From: Sphingobium sp.
GTDB taxonomy: Bacteria; Pseudomonadota; Alphaproteobacteria; Sphingomonadales; Sphingomonadaceae
DNA: 64,000 nucleotides
Direction of reading: 5' to 3'
Assembly: GCA_023266575.1 (NCBI GenBank)
Contig: JAHFPV010000004.1
Coordinates: 62,001-126,000 of the forward strand
Position numbers and translations under genes: made by a program. This document shows, piece after piece, positions 9,181-17,002 of the stretch (position 1 is its first letter; each line of letters begins with the position of its first letter). The notes under the pieces were generated by a model, which searched no databases, had not been told where the DNA came from, and saw only the letters and a program-made list of their open reading frames with translations.

Positions 9181-9690
9181 ATGCGGGATGGCAGCATCAT
9201 TTCATACCCCTTGATGCGGGTCACCCTGTTCGCCGGAGCCATGGCTTGTTCCAGCCTTGCCATGGGTCATACAGCGAATGCCGCCTCCGGCGGTGCGGCG
9301 GTGACGATCTTGCGATCGTTATCGGCGACCCAGGAAGAATCGCTCGATTTCGGGCGCATTCTTCCTGCGGCGCAGGACGGAATCGTGACGGTGCGGCCTG
9401 ATGGCGGGACCGAATGTAGCGGCGCCATGCTGTGCCTGGGTGAGCGACAGCCTGCATTGTTCCGGCTGACCGGCGCGGACGTGCCACTGGCGGTGTCGAT
9501 CGACCCGGTGGTCGCGATGACGGGGCCGGATGCAGCGCGCCTGATGGTGACATTGTTGCCGTCCGGGCCGGTGGCGATGGCGAGTCCGACCGGGTCCCCC
9601 TATGCCGTAGGCGGGCAGATGATCGTGACGGCAGGAACGCCGCCGGGCAGCTATGCCGGGCAATATAATATTAGCTTCGAATATCAGTAA
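9181..9690 (+). CDS. DUF4402 pilin-like protein (first)
   Basis: Secreted 169-residue protein with a hydrophobic signal ending near AANAASGG. The mature part begins with VTILRSLSATQEESLDFGRIL and ends YAGQYNISFEYQ. This N- and C-terminal pairing is the DUF4402 signature, related to spore-coat-U-like fimbrial subunits. One cysteine pair (TECSGAMLC) is present. Start ATG 9181 is used; ATG 9214 is also plausible because the signal peptide lies after it. With two paralogues, a chaperone and an usher downstream it is probably a structural or tip subunit of the pilus. Confidence 0.8.
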   Translation: MRDGSIISYPLMRVTLFAGAMACSSLAMGHTANAASGGAAVTILRSLSATQEESLDFGRILPAAQDGIVTVRPDGGTECSGAMLCLGERQPALFRLTGADVPLAVSIDPVVAMTGPDAARLMVTLLPSGPVAMASPTGSPYAVGGQMIVTAGTPPGSYAGQYNISFEYQ

Positions 9691-9825
9691 CTTATACTAA
9701 AATCCGCGACCCTTCATATGGTTAATGGCGGCTTTACCATGCCCATTAGCCTTAGATAGACGGACATTTCCTATCAATGCCCTTGTCGGAGCTGGAATGC
9801 CGACGCAACTCAAGGGGTATATGAC

Positions 9826-10332
9826 ATGACCAACAAATCCGTTCAGGCCCTTGGCCTGACTGCCATGCTGTTTGCAGGCGTTGCGCTCTCGATCGAACCG
9901 GCTCATGCCGCATCCGCCACAGGCGATGCGACGGTTAAGATCCTGCGCGCCATCACCGTCACGAAATCGTCGGACCTGGACTTTGGCAAGATCGTGCCGT
10001 CGGCCGCTGCTGCGACTGTCGCCATCGCCGAAGACAATAGCCGTGTCTGCGGCAGCGGCCTGTCCTGCTTCGGCACGACCACCGCGGGCGCCTTTGCCGT
10101 CGTCGGCACGGCGAATGAAACCGTGACCGTCGCGATCGACAATCCGTCGATCACCCTGACTGATGGCGGATCGAACAGCATGGCGGTAGCGCTGGCGACG
10201 ACGACGTCGGCGATGACCCTGTCTGGCACGGGTGATGGCAGCTTCAAGGTGGCTGGCACGCTGAATGTCGGCGCCAATCAGGCGGCTGGCACCTATTCGG
10301 GCCAATATGCGGTCTCGGTTTCCTATCAGTAA
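9826..10332 (+). CDS. DUF4402 pilin-like protein (second; candidate major subunit)
   Basis: A 168-residue secreted protein: signal peptide to AHA near residue 28, then VKILRAITVTKSSDLDFGKI and a C-terminal YSGQYAVSVSYQ. Like its neighbours it has one central cysteine pair (CGSGLSC). The mature protein is rich in Ala, Thr and Val, as expected of a fibre subunit. It has its own 135-bp leader, an AAGGGG ribosome site before ATG 9826, and a GC hairpin right after the stop. That arrangement is typical of a highly expressed major pilin. The two paralogues on either side would then be minor or tip subunits. Confidence 0.83.
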   Translation: MTNKSVQALGLTAMLFAGVALSIEPAHAASATGDATVKILRAITVTKSSDLDFGKIVPSAAAATVAIAEDNSRVCGSGLSCFGTTTAGAFAVVGTANETVTVAIDNPSITLTDGGSNSMAVALATTTSAMTLSGTGDGSFKVAGTLNVGANQAAGTYSGQYAVSVSYQ

Positions 10333-10349
10333 GATCATGGTCGGCAGGG

Positions 10350-10367
10350 GCGGCACCCAGGTGCCGC
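10350..10367 (+). terminator. GC hairpin after the candidate major pilin gene
   Basis: GCGGCACC-CA-GGTGCCGC forms a perfect 8-bp stem in the 72 bp between the second and third DUF4402 genes. No T-run follows, so it may be an mRNA-stabilising or attenuating structure rather than a full terminator. It would favour the upstream pilin over distal genes. Confidence 0.5.
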
Positions 10368-10404
10368 ACCCATGCCGTGCCGATGCCAGAGGGAGGACAG
10401 GGTG

Positions 10405-10872
10405 ATGCGTGCAATGTCCGCTATGGCGGCGATTGCCCTGAGCCTGTCCCCCCTGCCCGGAAATTTTGCCCATGCCGACACGCGCAAATCTGCGCCGATT
10501 GTCGAGGCGGCCACCGACATCAGCTTCGGGATGGTGGCAGCCAGCACGACCGGCGGCACGATCGAACTGACGCCATCGGGCGTCGCGCGCTGCACCGCCG
10601 GGCTGCAATGCCTGGGCGGCGAGCGGGCCGGGCTATTCTATGTCACCGGGCCGAAAGACTATATGGTCGGCATAGTGCTGGCCCCTGCCCGCCTGACCAA
10701 TGGACGCGGCAATAGCCTGTTGGCCCTTCCCAAAGCGTCGCAATCGACGATGGTTTTGGACCCTGGCAAGCGCAAGAATCAGTTTAGCGTCGGCGGCAAG
10801 CTGACCCTGTCAGCGGCACAGCCCGAAGGCGCATATACGGGCAGCTATGAGGTGATCGTCGAATATTTCTGA
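10405..10872 (+). CDS. DUF4402 pilin-like protein (third, diverged)
   Basis: A 155-residue secreted protein with a signal peptide ending near FAHA. It keeps the DUF4402 framework (ATDISFGMVAAS near the N-terminus, YTGSYEVIVEYF at the end) and a cysteine pair (RCTAGLQC), but lacks the usual VKILRPI-like first strand. It is more diverged than the other two and is a candidate adaptor or tip subunit. ATG 10405 follows GGGAGGA by 7 bp; a GTG at 10402 directly precedes it. A hairpin lies downstream. Confidence 0.75.
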   Translation: MRAMSAMAAIALSLSPLPGNFAHADTRKSAPIVEAATDISFGMVAASTTGGTIELTPSGVARCTAGLQCLGGERAGLFYVTGPKDYMVGIVLAPARLTNGRGNSLLALPKASQSTMVLDPGKRKNQFSVGGKLTLSAAQPEGAYTGSYEVIVEYF

Positions 10873-10885
10873 CCCACACCCGGCA

Positions 10886-10906
10886 TGGTTAGCGAGTTGC
10901 TAACCA
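10886..10906 (+). terminator. Terminator-like hairpin after the third DUF4402 gene
   Basis: TGGTTAGC-GAGTT-GCTAACCA gives an 8-bp perfect stem followed closely by ATTTTC. It lies between the pilin group and the chaperone gene, with 65 bp left before the chaperone ATG. It probably causes partial termination, lowering chaperone and usher expression relative to pilins. Confidence 0.5.
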
Positions 10907-10970
10907 ATTTTCGTCATCCCTGCCCTTTGCGGCCCGCTGGACACGACGCCGCTGACATGGGGTAGATATT

Positions 10971-11789
10971 ATGAAACGCACAATGATGATGGTGGCGATG
11001 GCCGCCATCCATGCCCTTGCGCCAACCGTGGCACAAGCCGCCGCAGGCGACCTGCTGGTTGCGCCGACCCGCCTGATCATGAGCGCCAATAGCGGCGGCG
11101 AAGTGGTGGTCAACAATAGCGGCGACAAGGCGACGACCTACCGAATATCGCTGGTGCTGCGGAAAATGACAGAGCAGGGCACGATCGAATCGGTCGATGA
11201 AGCAACGGCGTCGCAGCGGGACGCCGCCGCGCTGGACCTGATCACCTACGCCCCGCGCAAGATCACGCTCGCGCCGCAGCAATCGCAGACGGTGCGGATC
11301 GGCGTGCGGGTGCCACCGACCATGCCGGGCGGCGAATATCGCGCGCATCTGCTGTTCCGTGCGGTCCCCGACGTGGCCGATGCCGCCGCGCCAGTCCCCG
11401 CGGGCGATGGCATGTCGATCAGCCTGACACCCATTTATGGCGTGACCATTCCCGTCATCGTGCGCGTGGGCGAACCGAAAGGCAGCGCCAGCCTGAACAA
11501 CGCGCGGTTGAGCGTGCAGGACGGGCAGGCGCAGCTGGACGTGGACCTGATGCGTGCGGGTGACCGATCCGTCTATGGCACGCTGGAATTGATGCAGGCC
11601 GACGGCAAGACCGCGATCGCCACGATCAAGGGGATCGCCGCCTATCCCGAAGTGGCGCAGCGGCACATCATGCTGCCCATCGACAAGGCGGCGCTGGCGC
11701 GGGCGACCGGGCCGCTCAAGGTGCGGTTCGTGGAGACCGATCCGGCGGCGGGCGGCGCAGTGAGCGAAACCGCCGTGGCGCGGCCCTGA
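10971..11789 (+). CDS. Periplasmic fimbrial chaperone (PapD-like)
   Basis: A 272-residue periplasmic protein with a signal peptide ending AQA near residue 23. The first immunoglobulin-like domain shows the chaperone pattern: LLVAPTRLIMSA, VVVNNSGDKATTYRISLVL and PRKITLAPQQSQTVRIGVRVP, the last being the G1-strand region that complements pilin subunits. A PGGEYRAHLLFRAVP stretch matches the F-G region of alternative-class chaperones. Neighbours (DUF4402 subunits and usher) support the role. It delivers subunits to the usher encoded 24 bp downstream. Confidence 0.87.
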   Translation: MKRTMMMVAMAAIHALAPTVAQAAAGDLLVAPTRLIMSANSGGEVVVNNSGDKATTYRISLVLRKMTEQGTIESVDEATASQRDAAALDLITYAPRKITLAPQQSQTVRIGVRVPPTMPGGEYRAHLLFRAVPDVADAAAPVPAGDGMSISLTPIYGVTIPVIVRVGEPKGSASLNNARLSVQDGQAQLDVDLMRAGDRSVYGTLELMQADGKTAIATIKGIAAYPEVAQRHIMLPIDKAALARATGPLKVRFVETDPAAGGAVSETAVARP

Positions 11790-11813
11790 CACCAAGCCAA
11801 GGGTCCAGACCCC

Positions 11814-14465
11814 ATGAACGCGCAGCCCCGGCTGTGGCGTGTCCTGCTGTCATGTCTGCTGGTCCTGCTGCTGTTGCGCGCGGGTCCAGCGATGGCGGCG
11901 GCCGCGCCGCTGTCTCCCGACGACGCGCTGCTGTTAGACGCGCGGGTCGGATCGCTGTCCGTCGGCAATGGCATACGCGGCTTTGCGGTCGAGGATGCCA
12001 TCTGCCTGGATCTGGGCGATGTGATAGACGCGCTGAAAATTGCGCTGGTGCCGAGCGAGGACAAGCGCCGGGCGGAGGGCTGGGCATTTGATGAGGCGCG
12101 GCACATCGCCATCGACCGCGATACCGGCGAGGCGCGGTTCGGGACGGAATATATGCGGCTGGCCGCGGGCGACATCCATGACAGCCGGTCGGGATGGTGC
12201 GTTGGCACCGATGCGCTGGGCCGGTGGCTGGGCGTCACGTTCGACGCCGACACGACCAACGCGATCCTGACGATAACATCCCCTGCGCCCCTGCCCATCG
12301 AAGCGGCGTTGCGCCGGACAGCGGCGGCAGAACGACTGGCGACCAAGGCGCAGCCGCAGACGGCGGGGCTGGAACGGCGCGCCTTTCCCTATCGGCTATG
12401 GCGTATGCCCGCGCTGGATGCGTCTCTGTCCGCCGGATGGCAGCGCGACGCAAAGGGCGCGCAGCTGCGGACGACGCGCTATGAAATGCTGGCCGCGGGC
12501 GAACTGGCCTATGCGTCGGCTGAAGCGCGGCTCGCATCCGATGCGCGCGGGATGCCAGACAGCGTGCGGTTGCGGCTCTATCGGGCCGATCCTGACGGGG
12601 AATTGCTGGGTCCGGTGGCAGCGACGCAGGCGGCGGTCGGAGATGTGGACAGCTTTGCCGTGCCGCTGGTCGCCGGGTCCGCCAGCGGGCGCGGCATGTC
12701 CCTGACAAACCGGCCGCTCGATGCCATTGGCGAATTTGACAAGGTAGCGCTGACTGGTCTTTTGCCGCTGGGGTGGGACGCGGAACTCTATCGCAACGGG
12801 GAGTTGTTGCGCGTGGTCCCCGGCGATGCGGCGGGGCGCTATGCCTTTCGCGATGTCGCCCTGCGCCATGGCGTCAATGTGCTGGAAGTCGTGCGCTATG
12901 GCCCGCAGGGACAGGTTCGGCGCGAACGACTGGTCTATAATATTGCGGCGCAATCGCCGGGGCCGGGCGAAACCTGGTGGTCCACCACTATCGTGCAGGG
13001 TAATCATGACCTGCTGCGATTTGGCACCAGCCGCCAGACCCCGTCGTCGGGATGGCGCGGCAGTGTGGGGGTGGACCATGGACTGGGCCGGGGGACGTCG
13101 ATCGGCGCAGCGGTCGTGCGTGCGCCTTCGTCCGCCGGCAGCGCCGATTTTGCCCATCTCAATATGCGCGGCGGGCTAGCCGGGATGCTGGGGGAATTGT
13201 CCTGGGCCGGGCGCAGGGGCGGCGGATCGGCGATGCGGGCGTCTGTCGTCGGTGATCTGTTCAAGACCAGCATCGCGGTGGAAGCGGTGCATAATCGCGG
13301 GCTGCGATCCGAGCGGATGGACCCGGCGCTGCGGTCCTCGGTCGGGATTGCACTGGACAGGCCGGTTCATGCTGGGGGGCTGATATTGCCGCTGCATTTC
13401 GACCTGCGATCGACCCGGCAGCGGAGCGGACAGGGCGTTGAGGCAAACGGGCGCCTGTCCGTGGCGACACGCAGCGTCGCGGCAGGCCTGGTCGGCGGAT
13501 GGAGCCGCTTCCGGTCAAGCGACGGAATCACGCGCGACAATGCGACGGCGGGGCTGCTGGTGAGCGGGCGGGCGGGCAAGATCAGATTGCGTGGTGAGGT
13601 CCATTGGCGGCTGACGCCCGATCCGGCGCTGTTGGGGGTGCAACTGACCGCCAACCGGGCGCTGGGCGCTTCGGACATGGTGCAGATTTCCGCCAATTAT
13701 GCAGCGACCGAGCGAAAATTTGCGATCGATGCCGCCTATGCGCGCGATTTCGGCCCGGCGGCGCTGACGCTGAACCTGTCGGGCGACAGCCGCCGGGCAG
13801 TGGCGATCGGGCTGGGGCTGACGTTCAGCGTCGGTCCGGGTGGTGACGGGCGGTTCGGGCGAGTGCGTTCAGCATCGCAGGCGCGCGGCGGCGGGCTGCT
13901 GGTGCGGGCCTTTCACGATCTGGACGGCAATGGCCGGCGCGATGCGGGTGAGCCACACTTTGCCGATTCGGTCGGCGTGCTGGTGAATGACATGCCGCTG
14001 CCCGCACGGCTGCGCGATGAGGCGGAACGGGACGTGGAGCTGGACGGGCTGAGCCCCGCGACCCCGGTCAAGATCGCGCTGGACGAAGCATCGCTGTCCG
14101 ATCCGTTCGATATACCAAGCAATCCTGGCATCCTGGTCACCCCGCGTGCGGGGTTGCGCGAGGTCGTCGAGTTGGGCGTGTCGCCCTCCGCCTCGGTCGA
14201 GGGAATGCTGGCGATGGACGGACGGGCGCTGGCAGGAGAGACGATGGAATTGCTGACGATGGACGGGACGAGCGCCTATCGCGCCCGCACGGAGTTTGAC
14301 GGCATGTTCAGTTTCGAACGGGTCCGCTATGGCCGCTACCGGTTGAAGGTGGCGCAGGGCCGTCACCCCCAGGTCGAGCAGATCGTCGAGCTGGGTCAGG
14401 CACGCAGCATGGTGCGGCTGGGCGTGATCGACGTGCGCGCGGCGGCGCAATTGGCCGCGCGCTGA
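11814..14465 (+). CDS. Outer-membrane usher of a DUF4402-type pilus
   Basis: An 883-residue secreted protein with a signal peptide (to AMA near residue 29). An N-terminal domain (near 40-165) includes WCVGTDALGRWLGVTFD, which resembles stalk-like domains of non-enteric ushers. Residues 200-720 are beta-rich with usher features: WDAELYRNGELLRV and GRYAFRDVALRHGVNVLEVVRYGPQG, the plug/pre-barrel type sequence. The C-terminus carries a DLDGNGRRDAGEP segment and a carboxypeptidase-regulatory-like fold (FDGMFSFERVRYGRYRLKV). This matches the TcfC/alternative usher layout rather than PapC. Its stop abuts the stop of the convergent aldehyde dehydrogenase gene. Confidence 0.82.
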   Translation: MNAQPRLWRVLLSCLLVLLLLRAGPAMAAAAPLSPDDALLLDARVGSLSVGNGIRGFAVEDAICLDLGDVIDALKIALVPSEDKRRAEGWAFDEARHIAIDRDTGEARFGTEYMRLAAGDIHDSRSGWCVGTDALGRWLGVTFDADTTNAILTITSPAPLPIEAALRRTAAAERLATKAQPQTAGLERRAFPYRLWRMPALDASLSAGWQRDAKGAQLRTTRYEMLAAGELAYASAEARLASDARGMPDSVRLRLYRADPDGELLGPVAATQAAVGDVDSFAVPLVAGSASGRGMSLTNRPLDAIGEFDKVALTGLLPLGWDAELYRNGELLRVVPGDAAGRYAFRDVALRHGVNVLEVVRYGPQGQVRRERLVYNIAAQSPGPGETWWSTTIVQGNHDLLRFGTSRQTPSSGWRGSVGVDHGLGRGTSIGAAVVRAPSSAGSADFAHLNMRGGLAGMLGELSWAGRRGGGSAMRASVVGDLFKTSIAVEAVHNRGLRSERMDPALRSSVGIALDRPVHAGGLILPLHFDLRSTRQRSGQGVEANGRLSVATRSVAAGLVGGWSRFRSSDGITRDNATAGLLVSGRAGKIRLRGEVHWRLTPDPALLGVQLTANRALGASDMVQISANYAATERKFAIDAAYARDFGPAALTLNLSGDSRRAVAIGLGLTFSVGPGGDGRFGRVRSASQARGGGLLVRAFHDLDGNGRRDAGEPHFADSVGVLVNDMPLPARLRDEAERDVELDGLSPATPVKIALDEASLSDPFDIPSNPGILVTPRAGLREVVELGVSPSASVEGMLAMDGRALAGETMELLTMDGTSAYRARTEFDGMFSFERVRYGRYRLKVAQGRHPQVEQIVELGQARSMVRLGVIDVRAAAQLAAR

Positions 14466-14483
14466 TCAAAATTCGATCAGCGC
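14459..14483. terminator. Bidirectional hairpin formed by the 3' ends of two convergent genes
   Basis: GCGCTGATC-AAAATTC-GATCAGCGC is a perfect 9-bp inverted repeat with a 7-nt loop. The usher stop (TGA 14463-14465) and the aldehyde dehydrogenase stop (reverse TGA 14466-14468) both lie in the left arm, so the genes meet with zero spacing. A hairpin forms on either strand, making a shared terminator encoded in the last codons. Confidence 0.6.
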
Positions 14484-15938
14484 CACCTTGGTCTTGAGGT
14501 TGGCGACATAGGCTTCGCGGCCCAGATCCTTGCCGATGCCCGATTGTTTGAAACCGCCGGTGGGGAGGATGAAATCGTTGCTGCGGCCATAGCGGTTGAC
14601 CCAGACGGTGCCGGCCTCCAGCGCGCGGGTGGCGCGCAGCGCGCGGTTAAGGTCGCCAGTATGGACGCCAGCGGCCAGCCCATAGGCGCTGTCATTGGCC
14701 AGCGCATAGGCTTCGCCTTCGTCCGCGAAGGTCTGGACCGTCAGCACGGGTCCGAAAATCTCGCCCTGCACCGCTTCGCTATGCTGCGCAGCATTTTGCA
14801 GCAAAGTCGGCTGGAAATAGCTGCCATCCTGCGGCGCGGTAGCGCGGGTGCCGCCGGTCAGCACTTGCGCGCCATCAGCCACGGCACGCTGGACGATGCC
14901 GTCGATCCGGTTGAGCTGGCCTTCCGAAATGATCGGGCCAAGCGTGCTGTCGCTGGCCCAGGTCGGTCCCGCCTTGTGCGCGGCGAAGGCGCGCATGATG
15001 CGGTCGATCACCTGATCGGCCACCTTGTCCTGCACCAGCAGGCGCGATCCGGCGACACAAACCTGGCCAGCGTTGAGCGTGATCGCGCGCGCGACGATGG
15101 CCGATGCCTTGTCCAGCCCTGCGTCGGCAAAGATGATCTGCGGGCTTTTGCCGCCCAGTTCCAGCGTCACCGGCTTTGGCCCGGTCTGGGCGCAGGCGGT
15201 CATGATCGCCGCGCCCGTGGCGGTCGATCCGGTGAAGGTGACCTTGGCGACTTCAGGCCGCCGCACCAGCGGATCGCCGACCTGGCGCCCGTCGCCCTGC
15301 ACGATGTTGAAGATGCCAGCGGGCAGCCCGGCCTCGATCGCCAGTTCAGCCAGGCGCACGATGCTGAAGGGCGTCATTTCGGAGGGCTTCAACACGATGC
15401 TGTTACCCGCCGCGATCGCGGGCGCGATCTTCCATGCGGCCATCACCAGCGGCAGGTTCCACGGCGCGATCGCCGCGACCACGCCATAGGGTTCGTGGAT
15501 GGTAAGGCCCAGCTTGTCCGGCGTGGTCGCCGCGACTTCGCCGCCAATCTTGTCCGCCCATTCGGCAAAGAAGCGGACGGTTTCGGCCGTGTAGCTGACG
15601 TCCCAGGCGCGGATTTCGTGGATCATCCGAGTGGAACCGAGCGCCTCCAAGGGCGCCAGCACCTCCATGTCCGCCTCAATGAGGTCGGCCCAGCGGCGCA
15701 GCACCCGCATCCGACCGCGCGGATCGGTCTGCGCCCAGCCGCTGCTCTTGTAGGCGCGCTGGGCGTCCTCGCCCGCTTGCGCCAATTGCGCGTCATCCAC
15801 GCTGTCGAGATCGGCATAGACCCGCCCGTCAGAGGGACGCCGCACCGGGATCGCCTGCCCGCGCCCGACAACGCGCCGCCCGCCGATGAAATTGCTGCCC
15901 TGCGGCAAGGCGATCAGATCGGGGTTGAAAATGTCCAT
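14466..15938 (-). CDS. Aldehyde dehydrogenase (PuuC/betaine-aldehyde type)
   Basis: NAD(P)-dependent oxidation of an aldehyde to its acid in the cytoplasm; 490 residues, normal for the family. The Rossmann region has AAIAPWNLPLVMAAWK and a Lys in VLKPSEMTP. The catalytic pair is ELGGKSPQIIF (Glu) and NAGQVCVAGSR (Cys), and EIFGPVL follows. ATG 15938 is chosen because AAGGAG precedes it; an ATG at 15956 lies just upstream. Sequence style fits gamma-glutamyl-aminobutyraldehyde, betaine aldehyde or similar aminoaldehydes, which agrees with the aminotransferase and semialdehyde dehydrogenase nearby. The exact substrate is unproven. Confidence 0.85.
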   Translation of the reverse strand: MDIFNPDLIALPQGSNFIGGRRVVGRGQAIPVRRPSDGRVYADLDSVDDAQLAQAGEDAQRAYKSSGWAQTDPRGRMRVLRRWADLIEADMEVLAPLEALGSTRMIHEIRAWDVSYTAETVRFFAEWADKIGGEVAATTPDKLGLTIHEPYGVVAAIAPWNLPLVMAAWKIAPAIAAGNSIVLKPSEMTPFSIVRLAELAIEAGLPAGIFNIVQGDGRQVGDPLVRRPEVAKVTFTGSTATGAAIMTACAQTGPKPVTLELGGKSPQIIFADAGLDKASAIVARAITLNAGQVCVAGSRLLVQDKVADQVIDRIMRAFAAHKAGPTWASDSTLGPIISEGQLNRIDGIVQRAVADGAQVLTGGTRATAPQDGSYFQPTLLQNAAQHSEAVQGEIFGPVLTVQTFADEGEAYALANDSAYGLAAGVHTGDLNRALRATRALEAGTVWVNRYGRSNDFILPTGGFKQSGIGKDLGREAYVANLKTKVALIEF

Positions 15939-16144
15939 GGCGCGGCTCTCCTTCATGCAGGCAGGATGACAGAATATGGATCGCGCGCGGCATGTGTTGC
16001 AGTTGCGCGGGAAAATCTGCGCGATAATCTTCCAAAATCAGGGCGAAGGCAGCAGCCAATGCTTGGACACGCCGATTAAGCTTGCCCCAAGTGATTCCTA
16101 ATCAGGGCAGGCGGACAACCCTTTTCCGCCGGGGAGCAAGACGC
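15939..16144. promoter_or_regulatory. Divergent promoter region between aldehyde dehydrogenase and acetyltransferase genes
   Basis: About 206 bp separates two divergent starts and must hold promoters for both directions. An AAGGAG for the minus-strand gene and GGGGAGCAAG for the plus-strand gene mark its ends. No operator was identified; the nearby Lrp/AsnC regulator is a candidate ligand. Confidence 0.35.
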
Positions 16145-17002
16145 ATGGCGACAGGCATAGAGGCGATGGTGGACCTGCGGGCGATGACCGTGGACGATCT
16201 GACCGCCGCGCACGCGCTTTCCAGCGAGCAGAAATGGCCGCACCGGATCGAGGATTGGGACATGCTGCTCAGCCTTGGCTTTGGCTATGTGGCGGAACGC
16301 GACGGGGAAGTCATCGGCACGGCCATGGCGTGGCTTTACGGGACCAACGCCGCGACGCTTGGCATGGTGATCGTCTCGCCCGCCGCCCAGGGCATGGGGC
16401 TGGGCCGTCGGCTGATGGAGGCGGTGATGGCCGACCTTGGCGATCGCACGATCCTGCTCAACGCCACCGATGAGGGCGCGCCGCTCTATCGCAAACTGGG
16501 GTTTGAGAGCATCGGCCCGGTGTTCCAGCATCAGGGCGCGGCCTTTGCGGTGCCGGTCGCCGAACTGATCCCCGACGAACGGGTACGACCGCTGGGGGCC
16601 AAGGATATGCCGACGCTTCATGCGCTGGCGCGGCGGGCCAGCGGCATGAACCGCGATGCGCTGCTCGATGCGCTGGTGCCGGGCGCGCAGGGCGTGGTGC
16701 TGACGCGCGCCAACGAGCCGGTGGGCTTTGCCTTGTTTCGCCGCTTCGGGCGCGGCTATGTCGTCGGGCCGACCGTAGCGCCGGACACTGGTGGCGCGAA
16801 GGCGCTGATTTCGCATTGGCTGGGTTCCAACAGCGGCATTTTCTGTCGGCTCGACGTGCCGGAGGAAAGCGCACTGTGCAGCTGGCTCGATGAACTGGGC
16901 CTGCCCTGCGTCGGCCGGGTGATGCGCATGGTGCGCGGCCCGATGCCGCAGACCGACCCTTCGATCAAAGTCTTTTCCCTCACGACACAGGCGCTCGGAT
17001 GA
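16145..17002 (+). CDS. GNAT-family N-acetyltransferase
   Basis: A 285-residue cytoplasmic protein. The N-terminal half is a GNAT acetyl-CoA fold: GYVAERDGEVIGTAMAW (beta4), LGMVIVSPAAQGMGLGRRLM (motif A with Q-x-x-G-L-G) and APLYRKLGFESIG (motif B). The C-terminal half (from about 140) resembles the second domain of YitH/HolE-like acetyltransferases and includes AQGVVLTRANEPVGFALFRRFGRG. ATG 16145 follows GGGGAGCAAG. It overlaps the semialdehyde dehydrogenase gene by ATGA, so it may modify an amine or amino acid in the same pathway. The acceptor substrate is unknown. Confidence 0.8.
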   Translation: MATGIEAMVDLRAMTVDDLTAAHALSSEQKWPHRIEDWDMLLSLGFGYVAERDGEVIGTAMAWLYGTNAATLGMVIVSPAAQGMGLGRRLMEAVMADLGDRTILLNATDEGAPLYRKLGFESIGPVFQHQGAAFAVPVAELIPDERVRPLGAKDMPTLHALARRASGMNRDALLDALVPGAQGVVLTRANEPVGFALFRRFGRGYVVGPTVAPDTGGAKALISHWLGSNSGIFCRLDVPEESALCSWLDELGLPCVGRVMRMVRGPMPQTDPSIKVFSLTTQALG

